From contig JAXHNF010000011.1 of NCBI GenBank assembly GCA_034520745.1, positions 62,001-126,000 on the forward strand: a stretch of DNA of 64,000 bases. The letters run 5' to 3'. Positions 49,106-58,852 of the stretch are shown in pieces. The position numbers and the translations under genes were made by a program. Under the pieces are notes generated by a model, which was not told the DNA's origin, ran no database searches, and saw only the letters and a program-made list of their open reading frames with translations. The number at the start of each line of letters is the position of its first letter. Position 1 is the stretch's first letter. This DNA comes from Alkalibacterium sp034520745. Its GTDB lineage: Bacteria > Bacillota > Bacilli > Lactobacillales > Carnobacteriaceae_A.

Positions 49106-49138
49106 AGAAGAGGCTGGATCAAGTATTTCTTTATTAAA
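49106..49138 (+). terminator. Left arm of the operon terminator, split by the IS element
   Basis: AGAGGCTGGA and AAGTATTTCT here pair with AGAAATGCTT and TCCAGCCTCT at 50984-51006. The eight loop bases TTATTAAA are the target site of the insertion, so the hairpin is intact only without the element. Confidence 0.75.
49131..49138. repeat. 8-bp target-site duplication, left
   Basis: TTATTAAA immediately before the left inverted repeat; the same octamer follows the right repeat at 50976-50983. An 8-bp duplication is usual for IS1595-family elements. Confidence 0.85.
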
Positions 49139-49224
49139 GGCTCTGTTAAAGGTAAATGTTGATATTGAAAGTTTTCCAAAATCTTTGTATAATCAGATGA
49201 GAACAAACATTCGAGGCGGTTTAG

Positions 49225-50247
49225 GTGAGCAAAGCGTTTGGGCAAGTACTAAAAGACATTGATAAACTATCACATACCGATCCAAAAGTGTATCAATGGG
49301 TAAAACGCTATGTTGAGCCTTCTTCCTCCGTTGATGGTCGTTTAATAGACGAAATGAGGGAAACACGCTTCAAAGAAGGTTTTGAGTGCCCCGCTGCGCC
49401 CTGAACACGTTGTTAGATTTGGCAAATGTGATGGTCGCCGACGTTACCGTTGCAAGGCTTGTGAAAAGACCTTTACCGATACCACCCAAATACAGTAATT
49501 TATAGAACTCGAAAAGGTAACGAATGGATAACATTTGTTGATTGTATGTTTAAAGGCTATTCCTGCGAAAATCCGCAGTTAAATCATTAGGGGTTACTTG
49601 GGTTACACTCTTTTATCAAAGACACGGTCTTGATGCTATTAAACAGATAGATATTGAGCAATTCCAAGGTATAGTCGAGTTGATGGAATTATTATTCCTA
49701 TACTCCGAAAAAGGGAAACGATGTATTACAAAGCATAAGCCTGGTAAACGTGGTGGTAAATCAAATTAGAGGCATTAGCAATGAGCAAGTATGTGTTCTT
49801 GTTGCCAGAGACCGTTCAAGGGCTACTATGAAAGGTAGCGTGTATGGGGCGTATTGTGAAAACAAAGGTTGATAGTATGGTTGGTTCTAAACTAACGTCT
49901 GACAACGTGCTTGTTACAGATGCTTGGAAAACAAAACCTATGCAAAAGAAAAAGGGTTAGAGCATTATCGGATAAAGTCTAATGATGGAAAACATGTATT
50001 TAAAGGCTTATATCATATCCAAAATGTAAACGGACTCCATTCTCGTATGAAACAATGGATAAACCGTTTCAAAGGTGTATCTACAAAATATCTTAACAAC
50101 TATCTTTCATGGTTTTTATTTATTGATAGTCGCAGTAATGAGAGTACAAAACATAATATAAAAGAGTTCTTATTAACATCATTTTTATTTGAAATGACAG
50201 GTACTTATGAGAGTCTACGTATGGAAAAGTTTAGTGTATCGTCTTGA
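49225..50247 (+). pseudogene. IS1595-family transposase (multiply frameshifted)
   Basis: Start GTG at 49225 after GGCGGTTTAG. N-terminal part: KAFGQVLKDIDKLSHTDPKV; zinc ribbon readable as FGKCDGRRRYRCKACEKTF preceded by a disrupted C..C pair; catalytic region with SKLTSDNVLVTDAWKT and ARDRSRATMKGSVYGAYCEN; C-terminus LYHIQNVNGLHSRMKQWINR, FKGVSTKYLNNYLSWF, diagnostic of the IS1595/ISXO2-like superfamily. At least four frame breaks and an early stop (about 49497, 49590, 49770). It could be decay or the same indel error seen elsewhere; as sequenced it is not functional. Confidence 0.85.
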
Positions 50248-50298
50248 TATTACTTGTTAATGTCAAATTTTAAATTAACAAGTTTAAGAAAGGGGTAA

Positions 50299-50867
50299 GT
50301 GACTTTGGTTCAATTATGGCGGGCTTTTAGTGATTTGGTTCCATTATTTTTATTCGTCATTCTAATTGTTGGGGTGATTGTATTTGTAGGTCAAAAGAAA
50401 AAAATGAATTCTAAAAGAGTTATTTTAAATACGCTCTTTATCTAAGTGTTATCGGGATATTATTAGTGACAGTTTTCCCACTGTCTCATGGGGGAATGAC
50501 ACCGCCAAGGGTGGTTAACTCGTGCCTTTCGTCGGTATGTACAAAATATTGTTCTACTCTGTTGATATATCAGTCCCTATTCATTAATTTATTATTTAAT
50601 ATTTTGTTTATGCCATTTGGTTTCTTTCTATCATGAAGAAGTCGTGCTGCATATTTAGTGATGAAAAACATAGTAATGGGGCTTGATTTTCTCATTAAGC
50701 ATTGAAATCATACAGTTCTTGTTCCCGATGGACCGTTCGGCAGATATTGATGATGTAATACTAAATAAGTTGGGGCGTTCTTCAGGTTATCTAACTTGGA
50801 AAATGTTTGAGTGTGTGAATTTTTAGGTTTACTATCAGTTAAGAGAAAAGTAGAAGGAAATCAATGA
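50299..50867 (+). pseudogene. VanZ-family membrane protein, IS passenger (frameshifted)
   Basis: About 190 codons from a GTG or TTG near 50299-50305 after AAAGGGG. Helix VPLFLFVILIVGVIVFVGQK, then VTVFPLSHG; a middle helix NILFVMPFGFFL; and the VanZ-defining end PMDRSADIDDVILNKLG followed by GYLTWKMFEC. Several indels split it; the stop is 50824 or 50865 depending on the frame. VanZ proteins give low-level glycopeptide (teicoplanin) tolerance in Tn1546 or affect antibiotic response elsewhere. Located entirely inside the inverted repeats, so it is carried by the element. Confidence 0.75.
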
Positions 50868-50909
50868 TAAGTATGGTTATTTATTAACTATTAACAATGT
50901 CACATTTAG

Positions 50910-50938
50910 GAAAAGGAACCCCATGGGGATCCTTTTTT
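50910..50938 (+). terminator. Terminator inside the IS element
   Basis: AAGGA(A)CCCCATGGGG(A)TCCTT followed by TTTT, after the VanZ stop and before the right inverted repeat. Confidence 0.8.
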
Positions 50939-50975
50939 ATATATCATTATATCAACATTTACCTTTAACAGAGCC

Positions 50976-50983
50976 TTATTAAA
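50976..50983. repeat. 8-bp target-site duplication, right
   Basis: TTATTAAA directly after the right terminal inverted repeat; partner of 49131-49138. Confidence 0.85.
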
Positions 50984-51133
50984 AGAAATGCTTATTCCAG
51001 CCTCTTTGACATTCAACGCAGCCACTTATAGTGAAGAACAGCTTCCGTCTTATCGATCTAACTCTTTTGTCACACGTTCAATAGTTTTAACCTCACCAAC
51101 TCGCTGCTATACTCCCTTTGTGACTAGTTGCTT

Positions 51134-51510
51134 AGGCAAAACGGCACTGAACTGGTCTCAAAACTGGTATTGCAGCAAGTTCTGCAAGGCAGACTAGATT
51201 CAACTTGTCCCAATGCCTTTTTAAGAACCAGTTCCCAAGTTCCACGTAAACGAACTGGTGTCAATATGATTTTTCAGAACGACTTCTCAGGCTCCAAGTA
51301 AACGAACTGGTTTCAATACCGCTTTAGGAACAACTTCTCAGGTTCCACGTAAACGAACTGGTTTCAATATCCCTTTGAGAACCACTTCACAGATTTCAAA
51401 TACAGGAACTTGTCCCATTACCGTTTCAGTGACCGGTTCTGCTCCTGTTCTGATGACACAACTACGTCCATTTACTGCTTGGACCAGAGGTTTTGTAAAC
51501 TGTCCCAAAA
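51134..51510. repeat. Degenerate tandem array, period about 51 bp
   Basis: The clearest units start at about 51239, 51291, 51342 and 51393, each opening GTTCCACGTAAACGAACTGG or a close variant and ending near AACCACTTCTCAG. Flanking units (51134-51238 and 51393-51510) are more diverged. The period is a multiple of three and one plus-strand frame reads with a 17-residue motif (VPRKRTGFNIPLRTTSQ), but no start codon or ribosome binding site supports translation. Lies between the IS element and the leucine dehydrogenase terminator. Confidence 0.75.
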
Positions 51511-51523
51511 TGAAACGTAGAAA

Positions 51524-51549
51524 AAGACTGGGACCGCGGTCCCAGTCTT
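51524..51549. terminator. Terminator of leucine dehydrogenase gene
   Basis: AAGACTGGGACC and GGTCCCAGTCTT with a 2-base loop, flanked by A-run and T/C-rich sequence; starts 2 bp after the stop at 51551. Confidence 0.85.
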
Positions 51550-51550
51550 C

Positions 51551-52676
51551 TCATATTTCATCTCTTAACGGTTCAATATCGATTTGCTGTCTCGTGCAAA
51601 AATACTTCTCGTCCCTCTTACTGCTTTGATCGCGCTCTTCCGCCAGGGCATCCGCAGCTTTATAGGTCGGAATCCCGTCACGTTCGGCGATTCTCAAAGA
51701 CTTTTTCGATCTGATCATACAATGACGGTCCACCGACATGCGGGCGCGGGCAGCGTTGTAGCCGCCGTTGAATTCGTCTGCGACCTGGATCAGTCCGCCG
51801 GCGTTCAGGATGTAGTCCGGTGCGTAGACCAGTCCCATTTCTTCCAGTTTATCTCCGTGACGCGTTTCAGCCAGTTGGTTATTGGCGGCCCCGGCGATCA
51901 CTTTGATGCCCGCTTTTTTGATTTTCTACAGACTTTCATCATTGATCGAAGCACCCAGAGCACATGGGGCATAGATGTCTGCCTGCATCTCAAACATATC
52001 GTCCGCATCAACGATGTCACAGCCAAGCTCTCGGCGCGTTCTTTTGGTTCGTTGAAGATATCTGTCGCACAGACTTTCGCGCCTTCGTTGAGCGCCGCTT
52101 CCGCAACAAATAGCCGACTTTCCCGATACCTTCGATAATGATGGTCTTTCCTTCAGAGAATTCGTACCCAAAGGCTTTTTTCGCTGCCGCCTTCATCCCG
52201 ACATAGACCCCGTGTGCGGTGGACGGTGATGGGTTTCCGGACGTGCCCGGTTTCGAGCCCTGTCCCTGCGACATAATTCGTTTCCTGGTAGATATGATCC
52301 ATTTCCAACCGTCGTTGTCCCAACGTCAGCCGCAGTTATGTACCGGCCATTGAGCCCTTCTACAAAGCGTCCGAATGCTCTGAACATGGCTTCTTTGCTC
52401 ACCTGGATTCTCCGGGTCTTTCAAGATGACTGTTTTTCCGCCGCCGAGAGGCAGACCGCTTGCCGCTGCTTTATAGGTCATGCCGCGCGCCAGTCTGAGT
52501 GCATCCTCGAACAGCATCTTCCTTCTTTCTCATAAGTCCAGTAACGGGTCCCGCCAAGACTGGGTCCCAGTGTGGTGTCGTGAATACACGTGATGGCTTT
52601 CAAACCCGTTTCTTCATCCTGCATGAATACCAATTGTTCGTAATCGTGTTTTCCCATGCTTTTTGAATATCTCCAT
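51551..52676 (-). CDS. Leucine dehydrogenase-type amino-acid dehydrogenase (multiply frameshifted)
   Basis: About 370 codons, the length of Bcd/leucine dehydrogenase. Start ATG at 52676 after AAAGGAAAGG. Readable: DYEQLVFMQDEETGLKAITC, IHDTTLGPSLGGTRYWTYEK, ALRLARGMTYKAAASGLPLG (substrate Lys), GGGKTVIL, then the Rossmann part IIIEGIGKVGYLL, the ADIYAPCALGASIND region, and IAGAANNQLAETRHGDKLEE. These are hallmarks of Glu/Leu/Phe/Val dehydrogenases with the branched-chain subtype. Frames break at least five times. Converts leucine, isoleucine and valine to keto acids with NAD+, the substrates of the BCKDH operon encoded 3 kb away. Confidence 0.85.
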
Positions 52677-52834
52677 TGTATGACATCCTTTCCTTTTATC
52701 GTTTATTTGCAGAGACATATCAATGCGAATTAAATATAAAATGAGAAGTCCCTTAATTGTCATAACATTACAAACGTTTTCATAAAATCTGTTGTATAAT
52801 GAATGAATCAGTAAATAATTGAAGGATGATTCTT

Positions 52835-53726
52835 TTGGATATCAAGCAACTGAAATACTTCATCGAAATTGCCAATACCAGAAACCTGTCGCAGGCAGCG
52901 CGAAATCTGTTCGTTACTCAGCCGACACTTTCCTTTACGATCAAAAAGCTGGAAGCGGAGCTCAATACAAAGCTGTTCGAACCCGCATGAGAAAGGCTTT
53001 CATCTCACGCAATCTGGCAGACTGCTGTACAAGCGCGGCGAAAAGATCGTCACTGATTTTGATGCCCTGGTGAACCGGATCCAGCACATGAGGACGGATT
53101 CAAAAGAAGTGATCCGTTTAGGCCTCACCATTCTGTTTGCCGTTCAGTACATGCAGCAGATCTCCAATTTTATCGCGACCCATCAGAACGTTGACTTAGT
53201 CATCACTCAAAACGGCTCACGTAAAATCCAGGAAATGCTGGCCAACAACGAACTGGATATCGGTCTGGTTTCCTTCCCGAATACCCAGTCCAGCGCCATT
53301 GGCATCGAGGCCCTCAATACGTCGACCAAGGGCTATAACGTTCATGTCGTTATGCCTGAAAGCAATCCTCTGTCGAAAAAGGAAACAGTACGGTTCGAAG
53401 ATTTGAAAGAGCGAGCGGTTCTCGAACCTTGAACGAAAACTTCATGCTTGGTCAGATGCTTCTGGACCGCAGTCGACACTTGGGCTTCGAACCAAACATC
53501 GTCATGACCCATGATGATCTGCAAGTTCTGCTTTACAGCCTGAAGACCCTTGACTCCATCTGCCTGCTGCCAATCGAATACAAGGCGATCGGTGCTCTGG
53601 AAGGCTTGAAATGGATCCCTCTTCATGACAAGAACGATTACTATTCCATCGGCTGTCGCCCTGAAAAAAGCAAAAGTGCCTACCAAAGCCGTCAGTGACC
53701 TGATCGCTGAAATCAAAAAGAACTGA
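52835..53726 (+). CDS. LysR-family transcriptional regulator (frameshifted)
   Basis: About 297 codons. Start TTG at 52835 after GAAGGATG. HTH LDIKQLKYFIEIANTRNLSQ, AARNLFVTQPTLSFTIKKLE; corrected link KLFERTHEKGFHLTQSGRLL; co-inducer domain IRLGLTILFAVQYMQQISNF, LDIGLVSFPNTQSS. Indels near 52990, 53430 and 53665; the end reads AVSDLIAEIKKN with TGA at 53724-53726. Divergent from the leucine dehydrogenase gene, so probably its regulator, and possibly of the bkd operon (inference). Confidence 0.85.
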
Positions 53727-53739
53727 ATCCTTTCTGACC

Positions 53740-54012
53740 GAGGCTGGGACAAAAATACAGCCTCTTTTACACATCCAAATGTCTTTTCTTAAACCTGTTC
53801 CAAAAAGCAGACCCGCCGTCCACTTCGTTATAGCTGTTATGGCTTTAGCCATTTACAGATATGATACACTTGGGCATCGCCCACAGTGCTGCTCGATAAT
53901 CTTCGATTATCTTGCGCTTATTCGCTCCAGTTGCCGTAGCCGTTACTGCTTCAGCAGTTACCGGATAGGGTATGCGTCAGAAGTTACGTGTCTGAACGCT
54001 TTTTCTCTCACT
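53740..54012. repeat. Intergenic repeat element, copy B (long form, inverted)
   Basis: On the minus strand it has the same modules as copy A (AGCGTTCAGAC, GCGCAAGATAATC, GTGGACGGCGGGTCTGCTTT, GAACAGGTTTAAG and the GAGGCTG / CAGCCTC hairpin at 53740-53764) plus two extra segments of about 60-75 bp between modules. The terminal hairpin also serves as terminator of the lysR gene. Confidence 0.8.
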
Positions 54013-54018
54013 CTGCTT

Positions 54019-55373
54019 TTAATACAAATCCGATTCGTCTGTGAACTTCTGCAGGTTTTCTTTCACATCTTTCAGGAAGCGGCCGGCCTGCAGTCCGTCA
54101 ATGAGGCGGTGGTCGATCGATAAACACAAGTTGATCATGTCAGCGGCCTTGAACCCGCCGTCTTCAGTCGGAACGAAGCGTTTGGTGATGCTTTCGACCT
54201 GCAGGATCGCGGCCTGCGGGTGATTGATAATGCCCATCGACTGAACGGAACCGAAGCTGCCGGTGTTGTTCACTGTCATTGTACCGCCCTGGATATCCTG
54301 ACTGCCTAACTTACCGTCCCGTGCCAGCCCGGCCAGACGGCTGATTTCTTTTGACAAGCCACTGATCGAGTAGTCATCAGCGTTTTTGATCACCGGTACA
54401 AAGAGGTGCTCATCCGTCGCTACCGCAACTGAAATATTGATGTCTTTGTGATAAACGATGTTGCCGTTGTCCCAGGATGCATTGATGACCTTATGTTTCT
54501 TCAGTGCCTGAACGACAGCCTTGACGAAGAACGGGAAGTAAGACAGCGATATGCCTTCTTGTTTCTTGAACTGTTCTTTTGTTTGGTTTCTCAGCTTGAC
54601 GATATTGGAGACGTCAGCTTCCACCATCAGCCAGGCATGCGGGATCTCCGACGTGCTCTGAACCATCTTTTTAGCGATGGCTTTACGGATGCCGTCTGCC
54701 GGAACCACGTCATCGCCGCTTGAGGAAAGAGTTGCCGGCGCTTTTTCAGACACCGCTTCTTTTTTCTTCATCTCTTTCTGCGCCTGAAGCGACGGTTTCA
54801 GGCAGATCGCCATTTCCTGAACGCTGGCTAGTTACATCGAAGTTCTGCACATCTTTGCGTGTGATGCGTCCGTGCTTCCCAGATCCTTCGACCTGATTCA
54901 AGTCGATGCCGCGTTCTTGGGCAATGCGGACGACGGCCGGAGAGTAACGCGTGTTCTTGCCAGACGACGGTTCAGCCGGCTGTTTCACATCTGTCGTCTC
55001 TCTCCTGATCGTTTTCTTGTCTGCTTCTTTGTCGATTTCCTCGATGATATGTTCCGTCACTGCTTCTTTTTTCTCCGGCTCAGAAGAGGTGTTCTGCCCC
55101 GACCGGCTGTTCTGGGTCATCAGCGCCCTCTTCTTCCGTCTCAATCTTTAAGATGGGGGTCCCGATCTCCACATCGGTATCGACATCGATCAAGAATTCT
55201 TTCACGACGCCTGAGTAATTCGACGGGATCTCCGTGGTCACCTTGTCAGAAACCGCTTCTGCGATCGGGTCGTATTTTTCGATCTTATCGCCCTCTGAAA
55301 CGAGCCAGACAGCGATCGAGGCTTCCGTGACGCTTTCGCCCAGATGCGGCATTTCGATTATCCTGATACTCAT
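54019..55373 (-). CDS. bkdB: Branched-chain keto-acid dehydrogenase E2 acyltransferase (frameshifted)
   Basis: About 450 residues. Lipoyl domain 1-80 with the lipoylated Lys in AVSDKVTTEIPS; Glu/Thr-rich linker; peripheral subunit-binding domain YSPAVVRIAQERGIDLNQVE, GSGKHGRITRKDVQNF; catalytic domain RKAIAKKMVQSTSEIPHAWL and terminal SIDHRLIDGLQAGRFLK with catalytic His. Indels near 55110 and 54800. Last gene of the ptb-buk-lpd-bkdAA-bkdAB-bkdB operon. Transfers the branched acyl group to CoA. Confidence 0.92.
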
Positions 55374-55385
55374 TCACTTTCCTCC

Positions 55386-56374
55386 TTAAAACTCTGCAAG
55401 TTCACGCATGGCATTCAGCACGTCATCTTCACTGATCAAAAATTCTCGTTCCAAAGGCAAGGCGTACGGCATGCTCGGCGAATCCGGACCGGCCAGTCGC
55501 TTGATCGGTGAATCCAGATCGAACAGGGCTTCTTCGGCAATGATCGCAGAGATCTCGCTCATGACGCTGCCTTCCAGGTTGTCTTCAGTGACCAGCAGGA
55601 CCTTGCCTGTTTTCTTCGCTGCCTTGACCAAGTGTGTCTTTGTCTAACGGATACAAGGAGCGCACATCAACCACTTCCGCCTCATAGCCTTCCTTGCTCA
55701 GGGTCTCAGCGGCTTTGAGCGCGTGGTTCAGGACCATGCCGTAACCGATGACCGTAATATCGTCGCCTTCTCGGACCACATTGGCTTTATCGATCGGTAC
55801 CACGTGATCGTCTTCCGGCACGTCTTCTTTGAGTAGACGGTACAGACGCTTGTGCTCATAGAACAGGACCGGGTCATCGCAACGGATGGCGGCCTTGATC
55901 AATGCTTTCGCATCACGCGGAGAAGACGGTGTCACGATCCGGAGTCTCCGGCTGTCCGAACAGCACTTTTTCTGTTGACTGAGAGTGATAAAGACCGCCG
56001 CGTACCCCGCCGCCGTATGGTGCACGGAAAGTGACCGGCGCTGTCCAGTCCCCTTTGGTCCGGTAGCGCATGCGGCTGGCTTCAGAAATCAGCTGGTTGA
56101 CGGCCGGCAGAATGTAATCCGCAAACTGGAATTCCCCGATCGCACGGTAGCCCACGGTTCCCAGCCCCACCGCCAGTCCGCCGATGAGTCCTTCTGTCAG
56201 AGGCGTATTGAACAGCGGTCATCGCCGAACTGTCTCGGCCAGTCCTTTTGTCACGCCGAAGACGCCGCCTTTCACGCCTCCGACATCTTCTCCAAAAATC
56301 ACGACTTTTTCATCCCGAGCCATTTCTTCTTCGATGCCTTTATGAATCGCTTCTAAGTATGTCATCATTACCAT
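55386..56374 (-). CDS. bkdAB: Branched-chain keto-acid dehydrogenase E1 beta (frameshifted)
   Basis: About 329 residues. Start ATG at 56374 (alternatives 56368, 56365) after GAAAGGATG. MTYLEAIHKGIEEEMARDEK, VVIFGEDVGGVKGGVFGVTK, LIGGLAVGLGTVGYRAIGEF, RYRTKGDWTAPVTFRAPYGG and VVPIDKANVVREGDDITVIG are all readable, typical of the transketolase-like E1 beta. Frame breaks near 56220, 55975 and 55620. Forms the alpha2beta2 E1 with BkdAA. Confidence 0.92.
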
Positions 56375-56398
56375 AGACCTAACGCATCCTTTCTTCGC

Positions 56399-57390
56399 TT
56401 ATTTATCTGCATAGACTTGCTCGAGTATCGTATCCGGTGTCGGATCAGGCATGGCTTCCGCTTCATCCGTTGCTGTATTGATTTCTTTTTTCAGTTCCGT
56501 ATCCATCTCTTTCATCTGCTCGCGGGTCAGGTACCCTTCATCGATCAGCTGCTTTTCAAAGAAGAGCAGACCGTCATTTTTCTTCAGATTTCTCAATGTC
56601 TTCTTTGGAGCGGTAAACGGAGTGGTCGTCATCTGCCGAATGTGACGTCAGACGTGTGACCATCAATTCGAATCAGGGCCGGGCCTTTGCCGCTGCGTGC
56701 ATCCTGGACAACCTGTTTGAAGGCCAGGTAAGATTCCACGAAGTCATTGCCGTCAACCTGGATCCCGGTGAAACCGAAAGCCGGTCCGCGGTCTGACAGT
56801 TTATCACTGGCATACTGTTCGTCTCGTCCGACTGATATCGCGTAGCCGTTATTTTCAAACACGAAAATCAGAGGCAGTTTTTTCACACCGGCAAAGTTCA
56901 TCGCTTCCTGCACTTCGCCCTGGTTCGCCGATCCTTCACCGGTCGTGACCAGCGTCAGGTAATCTTTTTTCCCGAGCTGCGCCCCGTAGGCCACTCCCGT
57001 TGCCAGCGGAAACTGCGTACTGACTGTGGACGAATGGGACACGATGTTATGTTCTTTTGACCCGTAGTGATTCGGCATTTGACGGCCGTGGGAGGACGGG
57101 TCGGCTTCTTTACCGAGGGAGCCGAGCATGATGTCTTTCGGTGTCATCCCCCAGACCAGGCAGGCTGCCATGTCCCGATAATAGGGAAGGAAATAATCTT
57201 TCCCGCGTTCAAAGGCCATCGCCATCGCAACCTGGCCGACCTCGTGCCCCTGACCCGAAATGTTGAAGGACGTTTTGCCGATACGTGTCAGCTGCCACAG
57301 GCGTTCATCCAGACGTCTTCCCATCAATACGTGACGGTAAGCTTCGATGATCTCTTCTTTACTTAAACCTGATTCTTTCAGTTTTTTCAT
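56399..57390 (-). CDS. bkdAA: Branched-chain keto-acid dehydrogenase E1 alpha (frameshifted)
   Basis: About 330 residues. ThDP-dependent decarboxylase. RLDERLWQLTRIGKTSFNIS, GQGHEVGQVAMAMAF, PYYRDMAACLVWGM; ThDP motif GEGSANQGEVQEAMNFAGVK ending FENNGYAISVGRDEQY. One indel cluster near 56640-56580 (after IDGHTSDV; expected RLTSHSADDDHSVYRS). C-terminal piece DEGYLTREQMKEMDTELKKE. The start at 57390 directly follows the lpd region by 22 bp. Confidence 0.92.
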
Positions 57391-57411
57391 CGTCTCTTCA
57401 CACTCACTTTC

Positions 57412-58831
57412 TTATTTATGAACTGCTCGTTTGTAGACATCCAGCGACGCCTCCATGACCGGCTTCGGATAATGTCGGATGCGGATGAATGGCTTCGCCG
57501 AGTTCAAGCGGCGTCGCATTCATATAGATCGCCGTGCTCACTTCAGAAATCAGATCCGTGGCATGCGGACCGATGATGGATACCCCGATCAGGTCATCCG
57601 TTTCTTCATCTCGGATCACTTCCACGAAGCCGTCTGCCTTGCCGTGGATCAGCGCTTTGCCGTTGCCGCTGAAATTGAAGGTCCCCATTTTGACTTTCTT
57701 GCCTTCAGGCAGGGTTTCTTTCGTAAAGCCGACACTGGCGATCTCGGGTGATGTATACGTGCAGCGCGGCACATTCACATAATTGATCGGCTCGCTTGTC
57801 TCATGGACCATGTGTTCCACGGCCCGTTCGCCTTCTTTCATGGCTACGTGGGCCAGCTGCAGGGTATCGATGCAGTCGCCGATCGCATAGATATGACTTT
57901 CCGTCGTCTGAGTAATGATCATTGACCTGGATCCCCTTCGCATCGTACTTGACCGATGTGTTTTGAAGACCGATGCCTTCGACGTTCGGTTTCCGGCCGA
58001 TCGCGAACCATCACTTTATCAAATGCCAGAGACGCTTCTTTTCCTTTCACAGAAAGTTTAACTTTGCCGTCTGTTTTTTCAGCCCCTTCAACGAGCTGGC
58101 TGAGTTCGACGTTGATGCCGCGTTTTTCAAACTGTTTCTGCAGCGCTTTTGAAACGGTTTTGCTTTCATTGACGATCAGCCGGTCCAGCGCTTCAAAAAT
58201 CGTCACCTCAACGCCCAGGCTGTGAAGCAGCGACGCCCACTCCACACCGATCACACCGCCGCCGATGATGGCGAGGGATTCCGGCAGTTCTTCCAGCTCA
58301 AGCATCCCATATGAGGATAAAATCGTTTCTTCGTCCAGTGGCAGATGCGGCAGTGTCGCCGGACTTGAACCTGTTGCAATGATCAGTTTTTTGGAGACGT
58401 AGATTTCTTCTTCCTTGTTTTCATCTTCGAATGTTACGGCAACGGCCCCAGAGACCGGTGAAAAGATAGATGGCCCCAGGACTGCGCCCTTGCCGTAAAC
58501 CACTTTGATCTTGTTTTTTTCGACGAGGCCCAGGACACCCTGGTGCAGCTGGTCGATGATTGCCTGCTTGCGCTCATTTATCTTTTTGAAATTGACTTGT
58601 GGCGCGTCACTGATGTCTACACCAAAATCCGCAGCCTCTTTCAGAGTGTCCATGACTTCAGCACTTCTTAAGAGTGCTTTGCTCGGGATGCAGCCCCAGT
58701 GGAAGACAGGTCCCACCAAGCTTTTCTTTTTCGATGATCACGACATCCATCCCCTGTTTCGCTGCCTGGATCGCCGCGACGTAACCGCCTGTCCCGCCGC
58801 CTAAAATCAGTAAATCTGTTTCTATCGCCAT
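57412..58831 (-). CDS. lpd: Dihydrolipoamide dehydrogenase E3 (frameshifted)
   Basis: About 473 residues. Start ATG at 58831 after GAGGGGAAAGCG. LLILGGGTGGYVAAIQAAKQ (FAD); redox disulfide region GGTCL..GCIPSKALLRSAE across an indel near 58715; NAD motif IIGGGVIGVEWASLLHSLGV; FAD motif IYAIGDCIDTLQLAHVA; C-terminal active-site HPHPTLSE. Further indels near 57990, 57920 and 57455; the corrected end EASLDVYKRAVHK has its stop at 57412. Reoxidises E2 dihydrolipoamide using NAD+. Confidence 0.93.
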
Positions 58832-58852
58832 CGCTTTCCCCTCACTTCCTCT

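Larger units (their letters stand above)
49139..50975 (+). mobile_element. IS1595-like insertion element with VanZ passenger gene
   Basis: 1837 bp, bounded by perfect 27-bp terminal inverted repeats (49139-49165, beginning GGCTCTGTTAAAGG, and 50949-50975) and flanked by the TTATTAAA duplication. It contains a degenerate transposase (49225-50247), a VanZ-family gene (50299-50867) and a terminator at 50910-50938, all on the plus strand. The element is longer than simple IS1595 members (about 0.9-1.1 kb). Its base composition looks more AT-rich than its surroundings, consistent with transfer. Confidence 0.88.

Noticed and set aside
51375..51629. Repeat-containing protein reading through the 51-bp array
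   Set aside because: Continues through a terminator into the antisense of the leucine dehydrogenase; no start signals.
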